Assembly (NCBI GenBank): GCA_015060455.1 | Contig: SUYM01000007.1 | Location: 1-64,000, forward strand | Origin: Bacteroidales bacterium | GTDB taxonomy: Bacteria > Bacteroidota > Bacteroidia > Bacteroidales > UBA932 | Direction of reading: 5' to 3' | DNA: 64,000 nt | Program-made: the position numbers and the translations under genes | Notes under the pieces: generated by a model | What the model was told of the DNA's origin: nothing | Database searches by the model: none | What the model saw: the letters and a program-made list of their open reading frames with translations, nothing else | Shown here: positions 44,178 through 53,524 of the stretch, one piece after another | How positions within the stretch are numbered: position 1 is the stretch's first letter | How the letters are laid out: each line of letters opens with the position of its first letter

Positions 44178-45653
44178 TTATTCTCTGGCACAACGGACTG
44201 CAAAGCCGCTCGCGCGATAGTTGTAGCTCGACGGATAGACGCCGCCACTGCTGCTGAAGCTCAGGCGGAACGCGTAGTAGCTAGAGTCGCTGTTAGGAGA
44301 GGCAGACCAATAGTAGCCGCTGTCACCGACGTTGACTAGGCCGCCATCGAGGCTGCTGCGACACCCCGAAGCAGGGTACCACGTTATAGAAGGAGATGAA
44401 ATGCTGAAAGATATTCCTTCATTTATCGAATCGTATGTAGTATCATCAAACCCAGCCTTTGACCAAACACCATCGTCTCCACCATCCGGAACACGCCAAC
44501 CGGCTGGACATGGGTCGTAAATAGTCTTGGAGGACTGCCAACGGGAGTTGTCTGTTGAAGATGAACCTGTGTAATACCAATCGTAATTTACGTCATTGCG
44601 CTTTATGGAGGTCGTAGGGTGAGCAGTAGCGTATTCTATTGTACCATTGCCTGAATTTGATGACACTGGAGACGGCCATGATATTGTCGATTTAGCGGTA
44701 GTTTCTGACGAAATAGACGAAGACCCGAGGAACGGATCCTTACGGCCCCACTGATAGAGCAGACCGAGAGCTCCGACCTCACCAGGAGTAGCAGATGTAG
44801 CACCGAGGTTACGGTCCATCATCGTGCCGGCGTTGTTGTAATAAGTCTGACCCAGAGGCTGGTCGGTCAACCATATATGCCATGACCAAAGGATGTTTCC
44901 TGCGTCATCCTTGGCAGCGACAACGGCATTACCTTCCTTGAATGTATCTGCGGTCTGAAAAGTAATGTAATCGTCAGCATATGATACAGACTTTATCAAA
45001 TCGCCAACCAATGGTGCTATTGAGGTTCCAAAGGACTCCCACAAGACAGATACACTTGCGATGTCTCGCATAGGAACATCACTATTACCTTCAGTTGCAT
45101 AATACGAATAAGTACCTTTTCTATCTACTATATAGCAATTTGCTGTTCCGTCAACAGACAAATTACTATCGAATGGTGGTGTAACAAAACCCTGAGTTTC
45201 TCCATACATATAGACACCATTCTTGCATAGATAGATAGTATAATAGTATTCTGTCGCACGCAAAAGTTGCTTTAATTTTGTTGAAGACATCTCGCGCGTT
45301 ATTCGTACCTTCGAGACATGAGTTGCTTCGATATCCATTTCATCAATAGTTGAATATATGAAACCTGCTTCTTGATAATCCGCCATTTGTTCCACATCAA
45401 GGAGTGTATTAAACGTAGCAGTTGTTGGAGTAACTGCAGACAGGCTTAAAGTCATCGGACCTTTCTTCTGGGTCTGTACGCCATCTGTAGAAGGAGGTGT
45501 TTGTTCGTCATCAATTTCTTCGTTTCCGGATCCGGCATCGTCAATTCCACCAAGTTCTACGTTTGTCTCACTTTCAAGGCCGTCATCGCAAGATGTTACA
45601 AAAAGTCCGGCACATAGCGACATTAATACCAAAAAAAATAAGATCTTTTTCAT
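44178..45653 (-). CDS. FISUMP-domain lipoprotein (3)
   Basis: A 491-residue lipoprotein with lipobox FVTSC and a long acidic linker (GGIDDAGSGNEEIDDEQTPP). A fibronectin-like region follows (LSAVTPTTATFNTLLD), then the FISUMP domain: MDRNLGATSATPGEVGALGL, QWGRKDPFLG, YDPCPAGWRVPDGGDDG, SGYYWSASP and a final FAVRCARE. It is closer to the canonical domain than the two PUL paralogues. The start is MKKILFFLV; its role at the cell surface is unknown. It follows the HEPN-like gene by 4 bases. Confidence 0.82.
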   Translation of the reverse strand: MKKILFFLVLMSLCAGLFVTSCDDGLESETNVELGGIDDAGSGNEEIDDEQTPPSTDGVQTQKKGPMTLSLSAVTPTTATFNTLLDVEQMADYQEAGFIYSTIDEMDIEATHVSKVRITREMSSTKLKQLLRATEYYYTIYLCKNGVYMYGETQGFVTPPFDSNLSVDGTANCYIVDRKGTYSYYATEGNSDVPMRDIASVSVLWESFGTSIAPLVGDLIKSVSYADDYITFQTADTFKEGNAVVAAKDDAGNILWSWHIWLTDQPLGQTYYNNAGTMMDRNLGATSATPGEVGALGLLYQWGRKDPFLGSSSISSETTAKSTISWPSPVSSNSGNGTIEYATAHPTTSIKRNDVNYDWYYTGSSSTDNSRWQSSKTIYDPCPAGWRVPDGGDDGVWSKAGFDDTTYDSINEGISFSISSPSITWYPASGCRSSLDGGLVNVGDSGYYWSASPNSDSSYYAFRLSFSSSGGVYPSSYNYRASGFAVRCARE

Positions 45654-45657
45654 ACTT

Positions 45658-45954
45658 CTAATCATTAGCTTTTATGCATTCTATAAGAAATTCACACGCA
45701 AAAGGAAATACATCCATGTAAGACATGAAGTGCGACAGAGATTTCTCGCCATGAAATAAATTATTTCGATAACGGGCAACGATTAATATCATTGCCTTCT
45801 GGATATCACAAGCATCATTTTTATTTGATGTCAGAATTGTTTCTACTAGTTTTTTATGCTCATCACCTAACTTCAGTTTTTCAAACCGAGAATTTACTTT
45901 TGCTGCATGCTCATCAACATATCTGCCCCGTGCAAACTTCAGAAACTTCTCCAA
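45658..45954 (-). CDS. HEPN-like protein with RNNLFH motif
   Basis: A 98-residue helical protein. The segment VARYRNNLFHGEKS carries the R-x4-H pattern of HEPN domains, many of which are RNases in toxin or defence systems. The only available start is TTG at 45954, preceded by a strong AGGAGG. The frame is open for 15 more codons upstream without an ATG, back to a TGA. It may therefore be the 3' part of a longer gene broken by a frameshift near 45990. Confidence 0.5.
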   Translation of the reverse strand: MEKFLKFARGRYVDEHAAKVNSRFEKLKLGDEHKKLVETILTSNKNDACDIQKAMILIVARYRNNLFHGEKSLSHFMSYMDVFPFACEFLIECIKAND

Positions 45955-45986
45955 AACATCCTCCTGATGTATTGCTTTCCCATGAC

Positions 45987-46223
45987 TTAATCCTCCATAA
46001 ATTCAATAAGTTGCGAACAATCAATCTCCTTGATTTGATGCGTAGTCAAATCCTCTATCAACGCATACGACACTACAACTGTTCCATTCCCTCCCGGAAT
46101 CAAATGATGAACAATGTCAAGAAGCATTGCTGATGAATCATCGTACTGCCCTTCTACAGTTTCATCGAAGCCATCTAAAGCTTCTAAATGTACATAGTAC
46201 TTAACTTTACGGTTAATTGCCAT
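45987..46223 (-). CDS. 78-residue protein of unknown function upstream of the HEPN gene
   Basis: Begins MAINRKVKYYVHLEALDGFDE and ends SQLIEFMED. No family is recognised. An upstream ATG at 46388 would give 133 residues, but the added segment looks non-coding. It may be the front part of the HEPN protein separated by a one-base shift: the next frame opens at its stop codon and continues to the HEPN gene. Confidence 0.4.
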   Translation of the reverse strand: MAINRKVKYYVHLEALDGFDETVEGQYDDSSAMLLDIVHHLIPGGNGTVVVSYALIEDLTTHQIKEIDCSQLIEFMED

Positions 46224-46621
46224 AATAATAAAACAAATGACCACCCCAGCCCCGAGATGATTAAGGTCCATAAAAAGAAAGTGTGAGGCTGTTTCGTCTA
46301 TCAATCTGAAGGTTGTGGAAAGACCCAAGTAACGATAAACAACGCGATACCCCACACTTGGATAGATATGGGGAATCGGCGCGCACAAAATGGGACAGTA
46401 CGCCCTGCCATAACCTAAACAAGAATGAGTGTTGTCCGTCTCGTCCCGTTACTTAGAAAACTTCCACATTTTCAGATTAGGACAGTGCGAAAACACTTTC
46501 AATATGTATGTCGATGGGCAACAGCCCTATCACGCATCAAATTTAGAAATTATTTTCTACAAACAACACCCTGCCTGTGAGGTATCGCATTGTAATAATA
46601 GAAAACTCATCAAATTATACC
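46224..46621. other. About 400-bp gap without a clear gene
   Basis: Long frames here extend neighbouring genes but have poor codon composition. No terminator or repeat stands out. It may contain decayed accessory DNA between the HEPN region and the core methyltransferase. Confidence 0.35.
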
Positions 46622-46629
46622 TATATTTG
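46622..46629 (+). promoter_or_regulatory. -7 box (TATATTTG) of the methyltransferase gene
   Basis: An exact TAnnTTTG match 42 bases before the chosen start. It supports translation from 46672 rather than from ATG 46429, which lies upstream of the promoter. Confidence 0.55.
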
Positions 46630-46671
46630 CAGGCGGAAACAGCAGAGGACCTGCCGAAAAAACACCCGACT

Positions 46672-47607
46672 ATGATGACTTTTGAGAGCCCTGGCGCATT
46701 CTGGAAAGATTATGAACTGATTGACTCCGGCAATTTTGAGAAACTCGAAAGGTTCGGACCGTATATTATGGCCCGCCCTGAGCCTAAGGCGTTGTGGGAC
46801 AAGTCATTATCGGACGGAGAATGGAACAGGATGATCCACACGCGCTTCAAGACAGGAGCAGGATTCGGCAAGGCAGGAAAGGAGGACAGCGGCACTTGGG
46901 AGCGCCGAAAGAAGATGGATGACCAGTGGTATATCCGCTACAATGGCTCTCAGGAGGGGCTGAATTTCTCATTGCGGCTCGGACTGACCTCATTCAAGCA
47001 TGTGGGTGTGTTCCCTGAGCAGTCTTCAAACTGGGAGTATATATACAAACAGACTAAAGCATTGGTGGAAAAGGCGGATGCAGAAGGGAAACCGAAGCCG
47101 AAAGTGCTGAATCTCTTTGCATATACCGGCGCTGCTTCTCTCGCCGCAAAGGCTGCCGGTGCGGACGTGACTCATCTGGACTCTGTTCGTCAGGTGGTGA
47201 CATGGGCGCGCGGAAACATGGAGGCAAGCCGTCTGGACAACATAAGATGGATCGTGGAGGACGCTCTCAAATTTGCACGCAGGGAGGCAAAAAGAGGCAA
47301 CACCTATCAGGGTATCATCCTCGATCCGCCTGCATACGGACACGGACCTGACGGAGAGAAATGGAAACTCGACGAGTGCCTCAACGAAATGCTGCAATGT
47401 GTGGCGGCCATCCTCGCGCCGCAGGACAGTTTCATGGTCCTCAACCTCTATTCCAACGGTTACTCGGCAGTGCTCGGCGAGACCATCGTCAAGCAGGCCT
47501 TCTGCCTTAAAAACGCATACAAGTCCCTCGATTTCGGGGAACTTGTACTACGCGACTCGTATGGCAAGAATCTGCCGCTGAGTGTATTTGTAAGGCTGGC
47601 CAGATAG
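46672..47607 (+). CDS. Class I SAM-dependent methyltransferase, probable rRNA type
   Basis: A 311-residue methyltransferase of the RlmI/RlmL-like group that modifies cytosine or guanine in rRNA. The SAM motif is VLNLFAYTGAASLAAKAAGA (about residue 145). VTHLDSVRQVVTWARGNME follows, and the catalytic-type motif is GIILDPPAYGHGP. There is no PUA domain. The exact substrate is unknown. It converges with the DUF2723 gene. Confidence 0.82.
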   Translation: MMTFESPGAFWKDYELIDSGNFEKLERFGPYIMARPEPKALWDKSLSDGEWNRMIHTRFKTGAGFGKAGKEDSGTWERRKKMDDQWYIRYNGSQEGLNFSLRLGLTSFKHVGVFPEQSSNWEYIYKQTKALVEKADAEGKPKPKVLNLFAYTGAASLAAKAAGADVTHLDSVRQVVTWARGNMEASRLDNIRWIVEDALKFARREAKRGNTYQGIILDPPAYGHGPDGEKWKLDECLNEMLQCVAAILAPQDSFMVLNLYSNGYSAVLGETIVKQAFCLKNAYKSLDFGELVLRDSYGKNLPLSVFVRLAR

Positions 47608-47617
47608 CGGTCGCAGC

Positions 47618-50600
47618 CTATTCCTCTTCTATATCAAGCATTGAGTTGAATCTTCCACGGATCTCGTCGGCATAGGCGTCGTCACCATAATGGTCAGTGA
47701 GGTCCGCTATATAGGATATGCAGTTGTAGCATGCCTCGAACTCACGCTTGGCCACATCATAGTATCCAAGGAAGAATTCGGACGAGGCAAATATCTGATC
47801 CATGAACCTTTGTGCAAGAGCGAGGGCCTTTTCTGAGGCTCCGGCCTGATAATATGTCTCTATCATGTCGATGACCATATACTCGTTCGAGAAGCCCATA
47901 TAGGTGACATCCAGAGGGAAATTAGTCTCCGGCACGCACTCCTGACACATATCAAGCAACTCTATCGCACGCTCCTTGTCACCGATCTTCAACATCTCCT
48001 TGGCGGCATTGACAAAGACATTTCTCTGAGAAAGCACACCGCAGAAAGTATAGAAGTTCTGATAATCAACATAATAGTCAGTACGTTTGAGAGCATCCCA
48101 ACTGAACACGTTCTTCATCTTGTGATACAGGTCCTCAGGGTCAGCGAATCCGATGTCGGTGCTCTTGGTCTTGTTCTTTATAGGCACGAACTTATATGAG
48201 AAGCCCTCATACATAAGATAGTCCTTGATGCCGATATTGATGTCCCCACCCATGCTCAGAAGGTTTATAGGACGGTCCCACTGGTAGTTGGAGAGCAGGT
48301 CGAGCATGAAAAGTTCCGGTTTCGTAAGATAGTCCTTTCCCTTCGGTATGGTCAGGACAATCTGATCAGGAATCATATCCTCATATTTCTTGTCCAGGAT
48401 GCCATACTTGATGACATTTTCCTTGTTGACAGGAAGAATGAGTTGGCGGGACATGATATAGTCAACCTTCCTGCCGCTTGACAACGAGATTTTAACCTTC
48501 GGATGCCTGAACACGCGCATTACATCTGAAAGAAGCAGAGCCTGTTCGCGTTCATCGTATATATATATGTATTCGTTTGTTCCATACAGATATTGTTCAG
48601 GTCCCACAGAAAGGTCAAGAGGCGCAGATTCGTTGACGGCCCATTTCATCTGGTCGATATGCCAGTCCGTGCCGAGAAGCGAGGTGTTGGCTATACGCAC
48701 ATCAGGACGCACGTTTTCCACTTCCTGGGCATACCAGAGCGGGAATGTATCGTTGTCGCCGTGGGTAACGAGAATACCGTTAGGACCGACAGAGTTGAGA
48801 TAGTTCTTCGCCATTTCCACTGCAGTATAACGGTTGCTGCGATCGTGGTCGTCCCAGTTTTCCGATGCCATGAGGGCTGGGACTCCAAGAAGGAGAAGTG
48901 TGACAGCGGAGGCGATGGTGATGTCAATGGCAGATTTCTCGACTCGGCCTTTGGCCTCGCTCGCAATCGACGAAGTCGCTGAAGCGCACGCGGAAGAAAT
49001 GACAGAAGAAGAAATCCTTTCAGATATCCAACTATACACCGCTGCCACAGCAAGGCCGATCCATACGGAGAAGAAATAGAACGAGCCAGCATAGGCATAA
49101 TCTCGTTCACGCACCTGATATGGCGGCTGATTGAGATATACCACAATGGCGATTCCCGTCATGAAGAACATCAGGAAGGTCAGCCAGTTACCCCTCTTGT
49201 CGCGGGCAAACTGGAAGAAGATGCCGATAAGACCAAGCAGCAGAGGAAGCATATAATAATGGTTCTTGCCCTTGTTGTTTTTCAGATAGTCAGGCGCATC
49301 GGACTGGTCGCCAAGACGGAATTCATCAAGAGGCTTTATGCCGCTCTCCCAGTTTCCGGCAAAAAGTTCGCCCGGAGAAGGTGCATGAATATCGTTCTGG
49401 CGTCCGGCGAAGTTCCACATGAAATAACGCCAGTACATCCAGTTCATCTGATAATCAAAGAAATATGACAGATTTTCCCCGAAGGTAGGCTTCTTGTGTG
49501 TCGGGTCCATATACGACCGGTAGAACTTGATGTGCTTGTCGTCAGAACTCCACATACGAGGGAAAAGCATCTTGTCCTTTGCGTCATATACCACGTCGCC
49601 CGGACCATCGGCACTGATATATCTGTCTCCCATCGGAGCCCAATATTTAGTGGCCTCTATATCATAATCAGCATCGAAATAATGCCCATATATCAAAGGA
49701 TTGCTTCCATATTGCTCTCGGCCGAGATAGCGCACAAGGGTGAACGGATTGTCCGGCTGATACTCGTTGGTAGGAGTCTTTGCGGACGAACGGATCACGA
49801 CGATCGAGAAGAGCGAAAAGCCCACGACAATCATCGTAAAGCACAGAAGCGCGGTATTCAGCAGGACCTTTCCCTGTTTGAGAGTGCGGAACAGTCCCCA
49901 GAAGCACAGTCCCAGGAGAGCGACCATGAAGAACACTGCGCCGCTGTTGAAAGGAAGTCCGAGGACATTGACAAAGAAAAGGTCGAAATATGCAGCAAAT
50001 TTCGGCAGATATGGAATGATGCCGAAAAGGATTACCGCAAGGATAGCCACTGAAAGCAGGAAGACCAGCAGGTATTGCTTGAAGGTGTAGTTCCTGCTCT
50101 CAGGCCTTCTGTAATAGAACATGAAGACCAGTGCCGGGATTGCAAGCAGGTTGAGAAGGTGCACTCCGATGGAGAGTCCCATCAGGAAACTTATGAGCAC
50201 GATCCACCTGTTGGCATAAGGTCTGTTTGCCGTCTCATACCACCTTGTCATAGCCCAGAACACCAGGGCGGTGAAAAGGGACGACATCGCATACACCTCC
50301 CCCTCCACAGCAGAGAACCAGAATGTATCAGTGAAGGCATAAGCCAATGCTCCGACAACACCTGAACCCAGCATCGCCACCACCTTTCCGGGCGAATATC
50401 CGTCAGCATCCTTTGGTTTGAGAAGACGTTTTGCAAAGAATACGATGGTCAGATACAGGAACATTATGGTCAGTGCCGAAAGTATGGCGTTCATGGCATT
50501 TACCGCCACAGCAGCCTTTTCCGGGCCCGTGAACATGGAGAAGAACCTTGCGAAAAGTTGGAATACAGGGTTTCCCGGCGGGTGTCCAACTTCAAGTTTA

Positions 50601-50737
50601 TATGACGATGCGATGAACTCACCGCAGTCCCAGAACGAAGCGGTAGGCTCTATCGTGAGGAGATATACGCAGGCGGAAACGGCAAAAACCGCAGCCGCCA
50701 CGATGCCGTTCAATCTATTTACTGTCTTTTTCTTCAT
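47618..50737 (-). CDS. DUF2723 multi-pass membrane protein
   Basis: A 1039-residue protein of the DUF2723 (TMEM260-like) family, whose animal members act as protein O-mannosyltransferases. The bacterial role is probably a related glycosyl transfer. The N-terminus MKKKTVNRLNG leads to a membrane segment, then the conserved SFWDCGEFIASSYKLEVGHP and GNPVFQLFARF. About ten membrane segments and a soluble C-terminal helical part follow. The start was set at 50737: the longer frame reads antisense through the SUI1 gene. A serine/alanine-rich insert near residues 580-600 coincides with a palindromic repeat in the DNA. Confidence 0.88.
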   Translation of the reverse strand: MKKKTVNRLNGIVAAAVFAVSACVYLLTIEPTASFWDCGEFIASSYKLEVGHPPGNPVFQLFARFFSMFTGPEKAAVAVNAMNAILSALTIMFLYLTIVFFAKRLLKPKDADGYSPGKVVAMLGSGVVGALAYAFTDTFWFSAVEGEVYAMSSLFTALVFWAMTRWYETANRPYANRWIVLISFLMGLSIGVHLLNLLAIPALVFMFYYRRPESRNYTFKQYLLVFLLSVAILAVILFGIIPYLPKFAAYFDLFFVNVLGLPFNSGAVFFMVALLGLCFWGLFRTLKQGKVLLNTALLCFTMIVVGFSLFSIVVIRSSAKTPTNEYQPDNPFTLVRYLGREQYGSNPLIYGHYFDADYDIEATKYWAPMGDRYISADGPGDVVYDAKDKMLFPRMWSSDDKHIKFYRSYMDPTHKKPTFGENLSYFFDYQMNWMYWRYFMWNFAGRQNDIHAPSPGELFAGNWESGIKPLDEFRLGDQSDAPDYLKNNKGKNHYYMLPLLLGLIGIFFQFARDKRGNWLTFLMFFMTGIAIVVYLNQPPYQVRERDYAYAGSFYFFSVWIGLAVAAVYSWISERISSSVISSACASATSSIASEAKGRVEKSAIDITIASAVTLLLLGVPALMASENWDDHDRSNRYTAVEMAKNYLNSVGPNGILVTHGDNDTFPLWYAQEVENVRPDVRIANTSLLGTDWHIDQMKWAVNESAPLDLSVGPEQYLYGTNEYIYIYDEREQALLLSDVMRVFRHPKVKISLSSGRKVDYIMSRQLILPVNKENVIKYGILDKKYEDMIPDQIVLTIPKGKDYLTKPELFMLDLLSNYQWDRPINLLSMGGDINIGIKDYLMYEGFSYKFVPIKNKTKSTDIGFADPEDLYHKMKNVFSWDALKRTDYYVDYQNFYTFCGVLSQRNVFVNAAKEMLKIGDKERAIELLDMCQECVPETNFPLDVTYMGFSNEYMVIDMIETYYQAGASEKALALAQRFMDQIFASSEFFLGYYDVAKREFEACYNCISYIADLTDHYGDDAYADEIRGRFNSMLDIEEE
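48933..49010. repeat. Palindromic insert inside the DUF2723 gene
   Basis: The bases include CGACTCGGCC-TTT-GGCC-TCGCTCG and a second CGA..TCG inverted pair. On the coding strand they add about 25 Ser/Ala-rich residues (SSACASATSS, IASEAKGRVEKSA) to a loop between membrane segments. This looks like a dispersed repeat that stayed in frame. Confidence 0.5.
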
Positions 50738-50781
50738 TTTACATATTATATTCAAACTTACAAATATACACATATAATCGC

Positions 50782-50789
50782 TATCTTTG
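50782..50789 (+). promoter_or_regulatory. -7 box (TATCTTTG) of the SUI1-led operon
   Basis: An exact TAnnTTTG match 15 bases before the SUI1 start codon. It implies a very short leader for the operon. Confidence 0.6.
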
Positions 50790-50804
50790 CAAAAATCTTG
50801 AACA

Positions 50805-51149
50805 ATGGCAGACAACGACTGGAAAAAAAGACTTGGCGTGGTATTCTCCACCAATCCCGATTTTGTATATGAACAGGAGGAAGACCAGCAGGAGGAGACC
50901 CTTGAACCGTGCCGGCAGAACCTTATTGTCTCGATCGACAGGAAGGGCCGTGCCGGCAAGCAGGTGACGCTTGTCAAGGGGTTCGTCGGGAGGGAGGACG
51001 ACCTGGCCGAACTTGGACGGACGCTCAAAGTGAAATGCGGAGTGGGCGGCAGTGCCAAGGACGGGGAAATCGCAATCCAGGGAGATTTCCGCGACAGAGT
51101 TGTTGACCTGCTCAAATCCATGGGATATAAGGCAAAACGAGGTAACTGA
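50805..51149 (+). CDS. SUI1/eIF1-family translation factor
   Basis: A 114-residue YciH-like protein related to eukaryotic eIF1, thought to influence start-codon choice. Residues 40-110 form the SUI1 domain (LIVSIDRKGRAGKQVTLVKG, CGVGGSAKDGEIAIQGDFRD). It is the first gene of a five-gene operon (SUI1, DUF4271, hemD-like, rnpA, yidD), with one base before the next gene. Confidence 0.88.
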   Translation: MADNDWKKRLGVVFSTNPDFVYEQEEDQQEETLEPCRQNLIVSIDRKGRAGKQVTLVKGFVGREDDLAELGRTLKVKCGVGGSAKDGEIAIQGDFRDRVVDLLKSMGYKAKRGN

Positions 51150-51150
51150 C

Positions 51151-51768
51151 ATGCTCTTCAATTCACTTGCATTGGTTTCCATTCTTTTCATCATAGTAAT
51201 CTTGAAAAGAATTGCAGATTTCCTGCCGACACTGGTCACATGCCTTCTCTGGTGGAAGGAGAACATCAACATTGACGTCAGCCTGAAAACAAGAAGGGAG
51301 CGCGACCTTATCGCGACAGCCTTCATCCTGCCGTTCTGCCTCATCTGCACCAGAGTCGGCCTGTACTCCCCCGATTTCATGACCGGGATGACAGAACCTC
51401 TCAGACTTGGTGTCACGACAGGTGTGTTCTTCTGCTATCTGCTTGTCAGGGAAGGACTGAGCGCAGGGATCAGACCCAAGAACATCAGCAGCGCTGTCTG
51501 GCATGCCGGAACCACCGTCGAATACACATTCTTCATATTTCTCGCCTTGGTCCTGCTGGCGACAAGCGGACTTCTGCTCACATCATTGTCTGTCCAGGCA
51601 ATCAAAACTGCAATGTTTTGGCTATCAGGAACTATCTACGCGCTGCTGCTGGTCAGAAAAGTGCAAATTTTCGCATCAAACAGCAGTTTTTTCACAGGAA
51701 TTTTGTACCTTTGCGCCCTCGAAATTCTGCCTACCGCGATTCTCATCGTTTCTGCGGTAGTTTTTTAA
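51151..51768 (+). CDS. DUF4271 membrane protein
   Basis: A 205-residue protein with about six membrane segments (LFNSLALVSILFIIVILKRI at the start, ALEILPTAILIVSAVVF at the end). It matches the DUF4271 family of Bacteroidota, usually found just before the uroporphyrinogen synthase-like gene, as here. The start was taken one base after the SUI1 stop. The function is unknown. Confidence 0.75.
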   Translation: MLFNSLALVSILFIIVILKRIADFLPTLVTCLLWWKENINIDVSLKTRRERDLIATAFILPFCLICTRVGLYSPDFMTGMTEPLRLGVTTGVFFCYLLVREGLSAGIRPKNISSAVWHAGTTVEYTFFIFLALVLLATSGLLLTSLSVQAIKTAMFWLSGTIYALLLVRKVQIFASNSSFFTGILYLCALEILPTAILIVSAVVF

Positions 51769-51806
51769 GCGGAATTTCGCCAAACAACAACACCAGAACA
51801 AGAATA

Positions 51807-52547
51807 ATGAGCGTAAAGAACATCCTGATTTCACAGCAGCAGCCGAAGACGGCTTCGCCTTATACCAGTATTGCAGAAAAATTTGGAGTGAACTTCGATT
51901 TTATTCCTTTTTTCAAGAACGAAGCACTTTCATCAAGAGAATTCCGCGCTCAGAAAATCAATATACTTGATCATACGGCCATCGTGTTTTCTGCACGCAC
52001 AACAATTGATGCGTTCTTCCAACTTTGCGAAGAACTCCGCGTCAAGGTGCCTGAAACCATGAAATATTTCTGCACATCAGAGGCCGTTGCAAACTACCTC
52101 CAGAAGCACATCGTATATCGCAAAAGAAAGATATTCTTCGGAGACGGAAAGCCGGAGTCAATCCTCGGTCTCATCAGCACAAAGCACAAAGGAGAGAACT
52201 TCCTGATTGCAACAGCAAGTTCCAACGGCAAGGATGCAGTGACCAGGGTGTTTGAAGGCTCTCCATATGCCCACGAGACAGCAACTTTCGTAAAACCTGT
52301 GCCGCAGGACATCAAGAACGTTGACCTCCACTCATATGACGTGGTTGTATTCTTCAATCCGGCGGACGTAAAGTCCCTGTATGAGAATCATCCGGACTTC
52401 AAGCAGGAGAACATCAGATTCGTATCATACGGCAAGTCCATTGTCGGAGCAATGAATGAGGCCGGGCTTACAATCGAGATTTCGGCACCTACACCAGAGG
52501 CGCCATCAGTAGCCAAGGCACTTGAAATCTACCTCTCAAAAAACTGA
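51807..52547 (+). CDS. Uroporphyrinogen-III synthase family protein
   Basis: A 246-residue HemD-fold protein with two similar alpha/beta domains (SVKNILISQQQPKTASPYTS, IVFSARTTIDAFFQLCEEL; then FLIATASSNGKDAV and VVFFNPADVKSLYENH). HemD closes the ring in tetrapyrrole synthesis. Bacteroidales versions in this context often lack other haem genes, so the true role may differ. It overlaps or adjoins rnpA. Confidence 0.75.
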   Translation: MSVKNILISQQQPKTASPYTSIAEKFGVNFDFIPFFKNEALSSREFRAQKINILDHTAIVFSARTTIDAFFQLCEELRVKVPETMKYFCTSEAVANYLQKHIVYRKRKIFFGDGKPESILGLISTKHKGENFLIATASSNGKDAVTRVFEGSPYAHETATFVKPVPQDIKNVDLHSYDVVVFFNPADVKSLYENHPDFKQENIRFVSYGKSIVGAMNEAGLTIEISAPTPEAPSVAKALEIYLSKN

Positions 52548-52548
52548 T

Positions 52549-52953
52549 TTGGAACAGACCGTCGCTAATACCTTCCCCAAACAGGAAAGATTGTGCGGCA
52601 AGAAAGGCATAGAACGTCTTCTTGCCAAAGGGCGACATGGGAGTGAGGGACCTCTGCGCTATACGTATATAGCAGACAACGGGCTGGAATACTCCCGCGT
52701 ACTGGTCTCCGTTCCGAAGAAACTCTTCAAGAGGGCCGTAAAGCGCAACCTTCTGAAACGCCGTATCAGAGAAAGTTGGAGAAAAAACAAAGGTATGATA
52801 CTGCCGGGACACGGCATCGACATTCTCCTGACCTATTCCACAAAGGAAGTGCTTACATATCAGACAATATTCTCACACATAGGGAATATCATAGTCAAGA
52901 TCAACAACAAAAGGCTCAATACAGCAAAGAGCGATGAAACCACAGCAGAATAA
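52549..52953 (+). CDS. rnpA: Ribonuclease P protein component
   Basis: The protein subunit of RNase P, which matures tRNA 5' ends. The signature [18 protein letters not shown] lies around residues 72-89. [20 protein letters not shown] is the usual N-terminal part. No ATG precedes the domain. A TTG at 52549, one base after the hemD-like stop, is the best start, and another TTG at 52522 would overlap hemD. It overlaps yidD by 20 bases. Confidence 0.9.
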   Translation: MEQTVANTFPKQERLCGKKGIERLLAKGRHGSEGPLRYTYIADNGLEYSRVLVSVPKKLFKRAVKRNLLKRRIRESWRKNKGMILPGHGIDILLTYSTKEVLTYQTIFSHIGNIIVKINNKRLNTAKSDETTAE

Positions 52954-53188
52954 GACCATCAAAGTCATCAGAAAGATTCTGATCTTTCCTTTCGTGCTGC
53001 TGATCCGTTTCTATCAGGTCTGCATCTCTCCCCTCACCCCTGCCGCATGCCGTTTCACTCCGACCTGTTCGCAATACGCCCTCGAAGCGTTCAGAAAACA
53101 CGGCATTTTCAAGGGTTTTTACCTGTCCGTCAGAAGGATTCTTCGTTGCCATCCCTGGGGAGGACATGGATACGATCCGGTTCCATAA
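52934..53188 (+). CDS. yidD: Membrane protein insertion efficiency factor YidD
   Basis: An 84-residue YidD that helps YidC insert membrane proteins. The conserved [19 protein letters not shown] and [15 protein letters not shown] are both present. An amphipathic N-terminus ([20 protein letters not shown]) contacts the membrane. The rnpA-yidD order is conserved across bacteria. Confidence 0.95.
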   Translation: MKPQQNKTIKVIRKILIFPFVLLIRFYQVCISPLTPAACRFTPTCSQYALEAFRKHGIFKGFYLSVRRILRCHPWGGHGYDPVP

Positions 53189-53192
53189 AATC

Positions 53193-53275
53193 TGTTGTTT
53201 TTGCTAAAAACAACAAATATACGGCCCACAACAACAAAAACAACAACAAAAACAACAAGCACTACAACCACGGAA
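53193..53275 (+). terminator. A/T-rich hairpin and CAACAA low-complexity tract
   Basis: TGTTGTTTTT (53193-53202) pairs with AAAAACAACA (53206-53215) just after yidD and may end the operon. From about 53226 to 53262 follows a run of CAACAA-type triplets with no coding function. Confidence 0.55.
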
Positions 53276-53390
53276 AAGAAGAAAAGCGCGACCTTTGCCT
53301 CCGGTTAAGAATCTTATTCGTCTCTTTCTTCGAACCCGATTCAAAAATGTGTGCAATTCCTTTCAAGGGATTCGACAGAAAGATACACAT

Positions 53391-53422
53391 AAAAAGGGAA
53401 GCCGTGACGGTTTCCCTTTTTG
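53391..53422. terminator. Bidirectional terminator between yidD and lepA
   Basis: AAAAAGGGAA with an inner CCGT/ACGG pairs with TTTCCCTTTTT. A and T tracts on both sides let it work in both directions between the convergent operons. Smaller hairpins (GTGGC/GCCAC, GGCC/GGCC) follow at 53493-53520. Confidence 0.75.
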
Positions 53423-53524
53423 TATTATATAGCATTTGAGATATAATTGCCAAAACTGGTTTTGAAACTAATCTATCGGAGCAAAGCGACAAGGTGGCTT
53501 CTGCCACCCGGCCTAAGGCCAACA

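Noticed and set aside
46429..46671. Longer start for the methyltransferase at ATG 46429
   Set aside because: A -7 promoter box lies at 46622-46629, inside that extension, and the added residues do not resemble the family.
50738..51121. N-terminal extension of the DUF2723 gene by 128 codons
   Set aside because: It runs antisense through the well-supported SUI1 gene and has Ser/Arg-rich shadow composition. The signal-anchor start MKKKTVNRL at 50737 fits the family.
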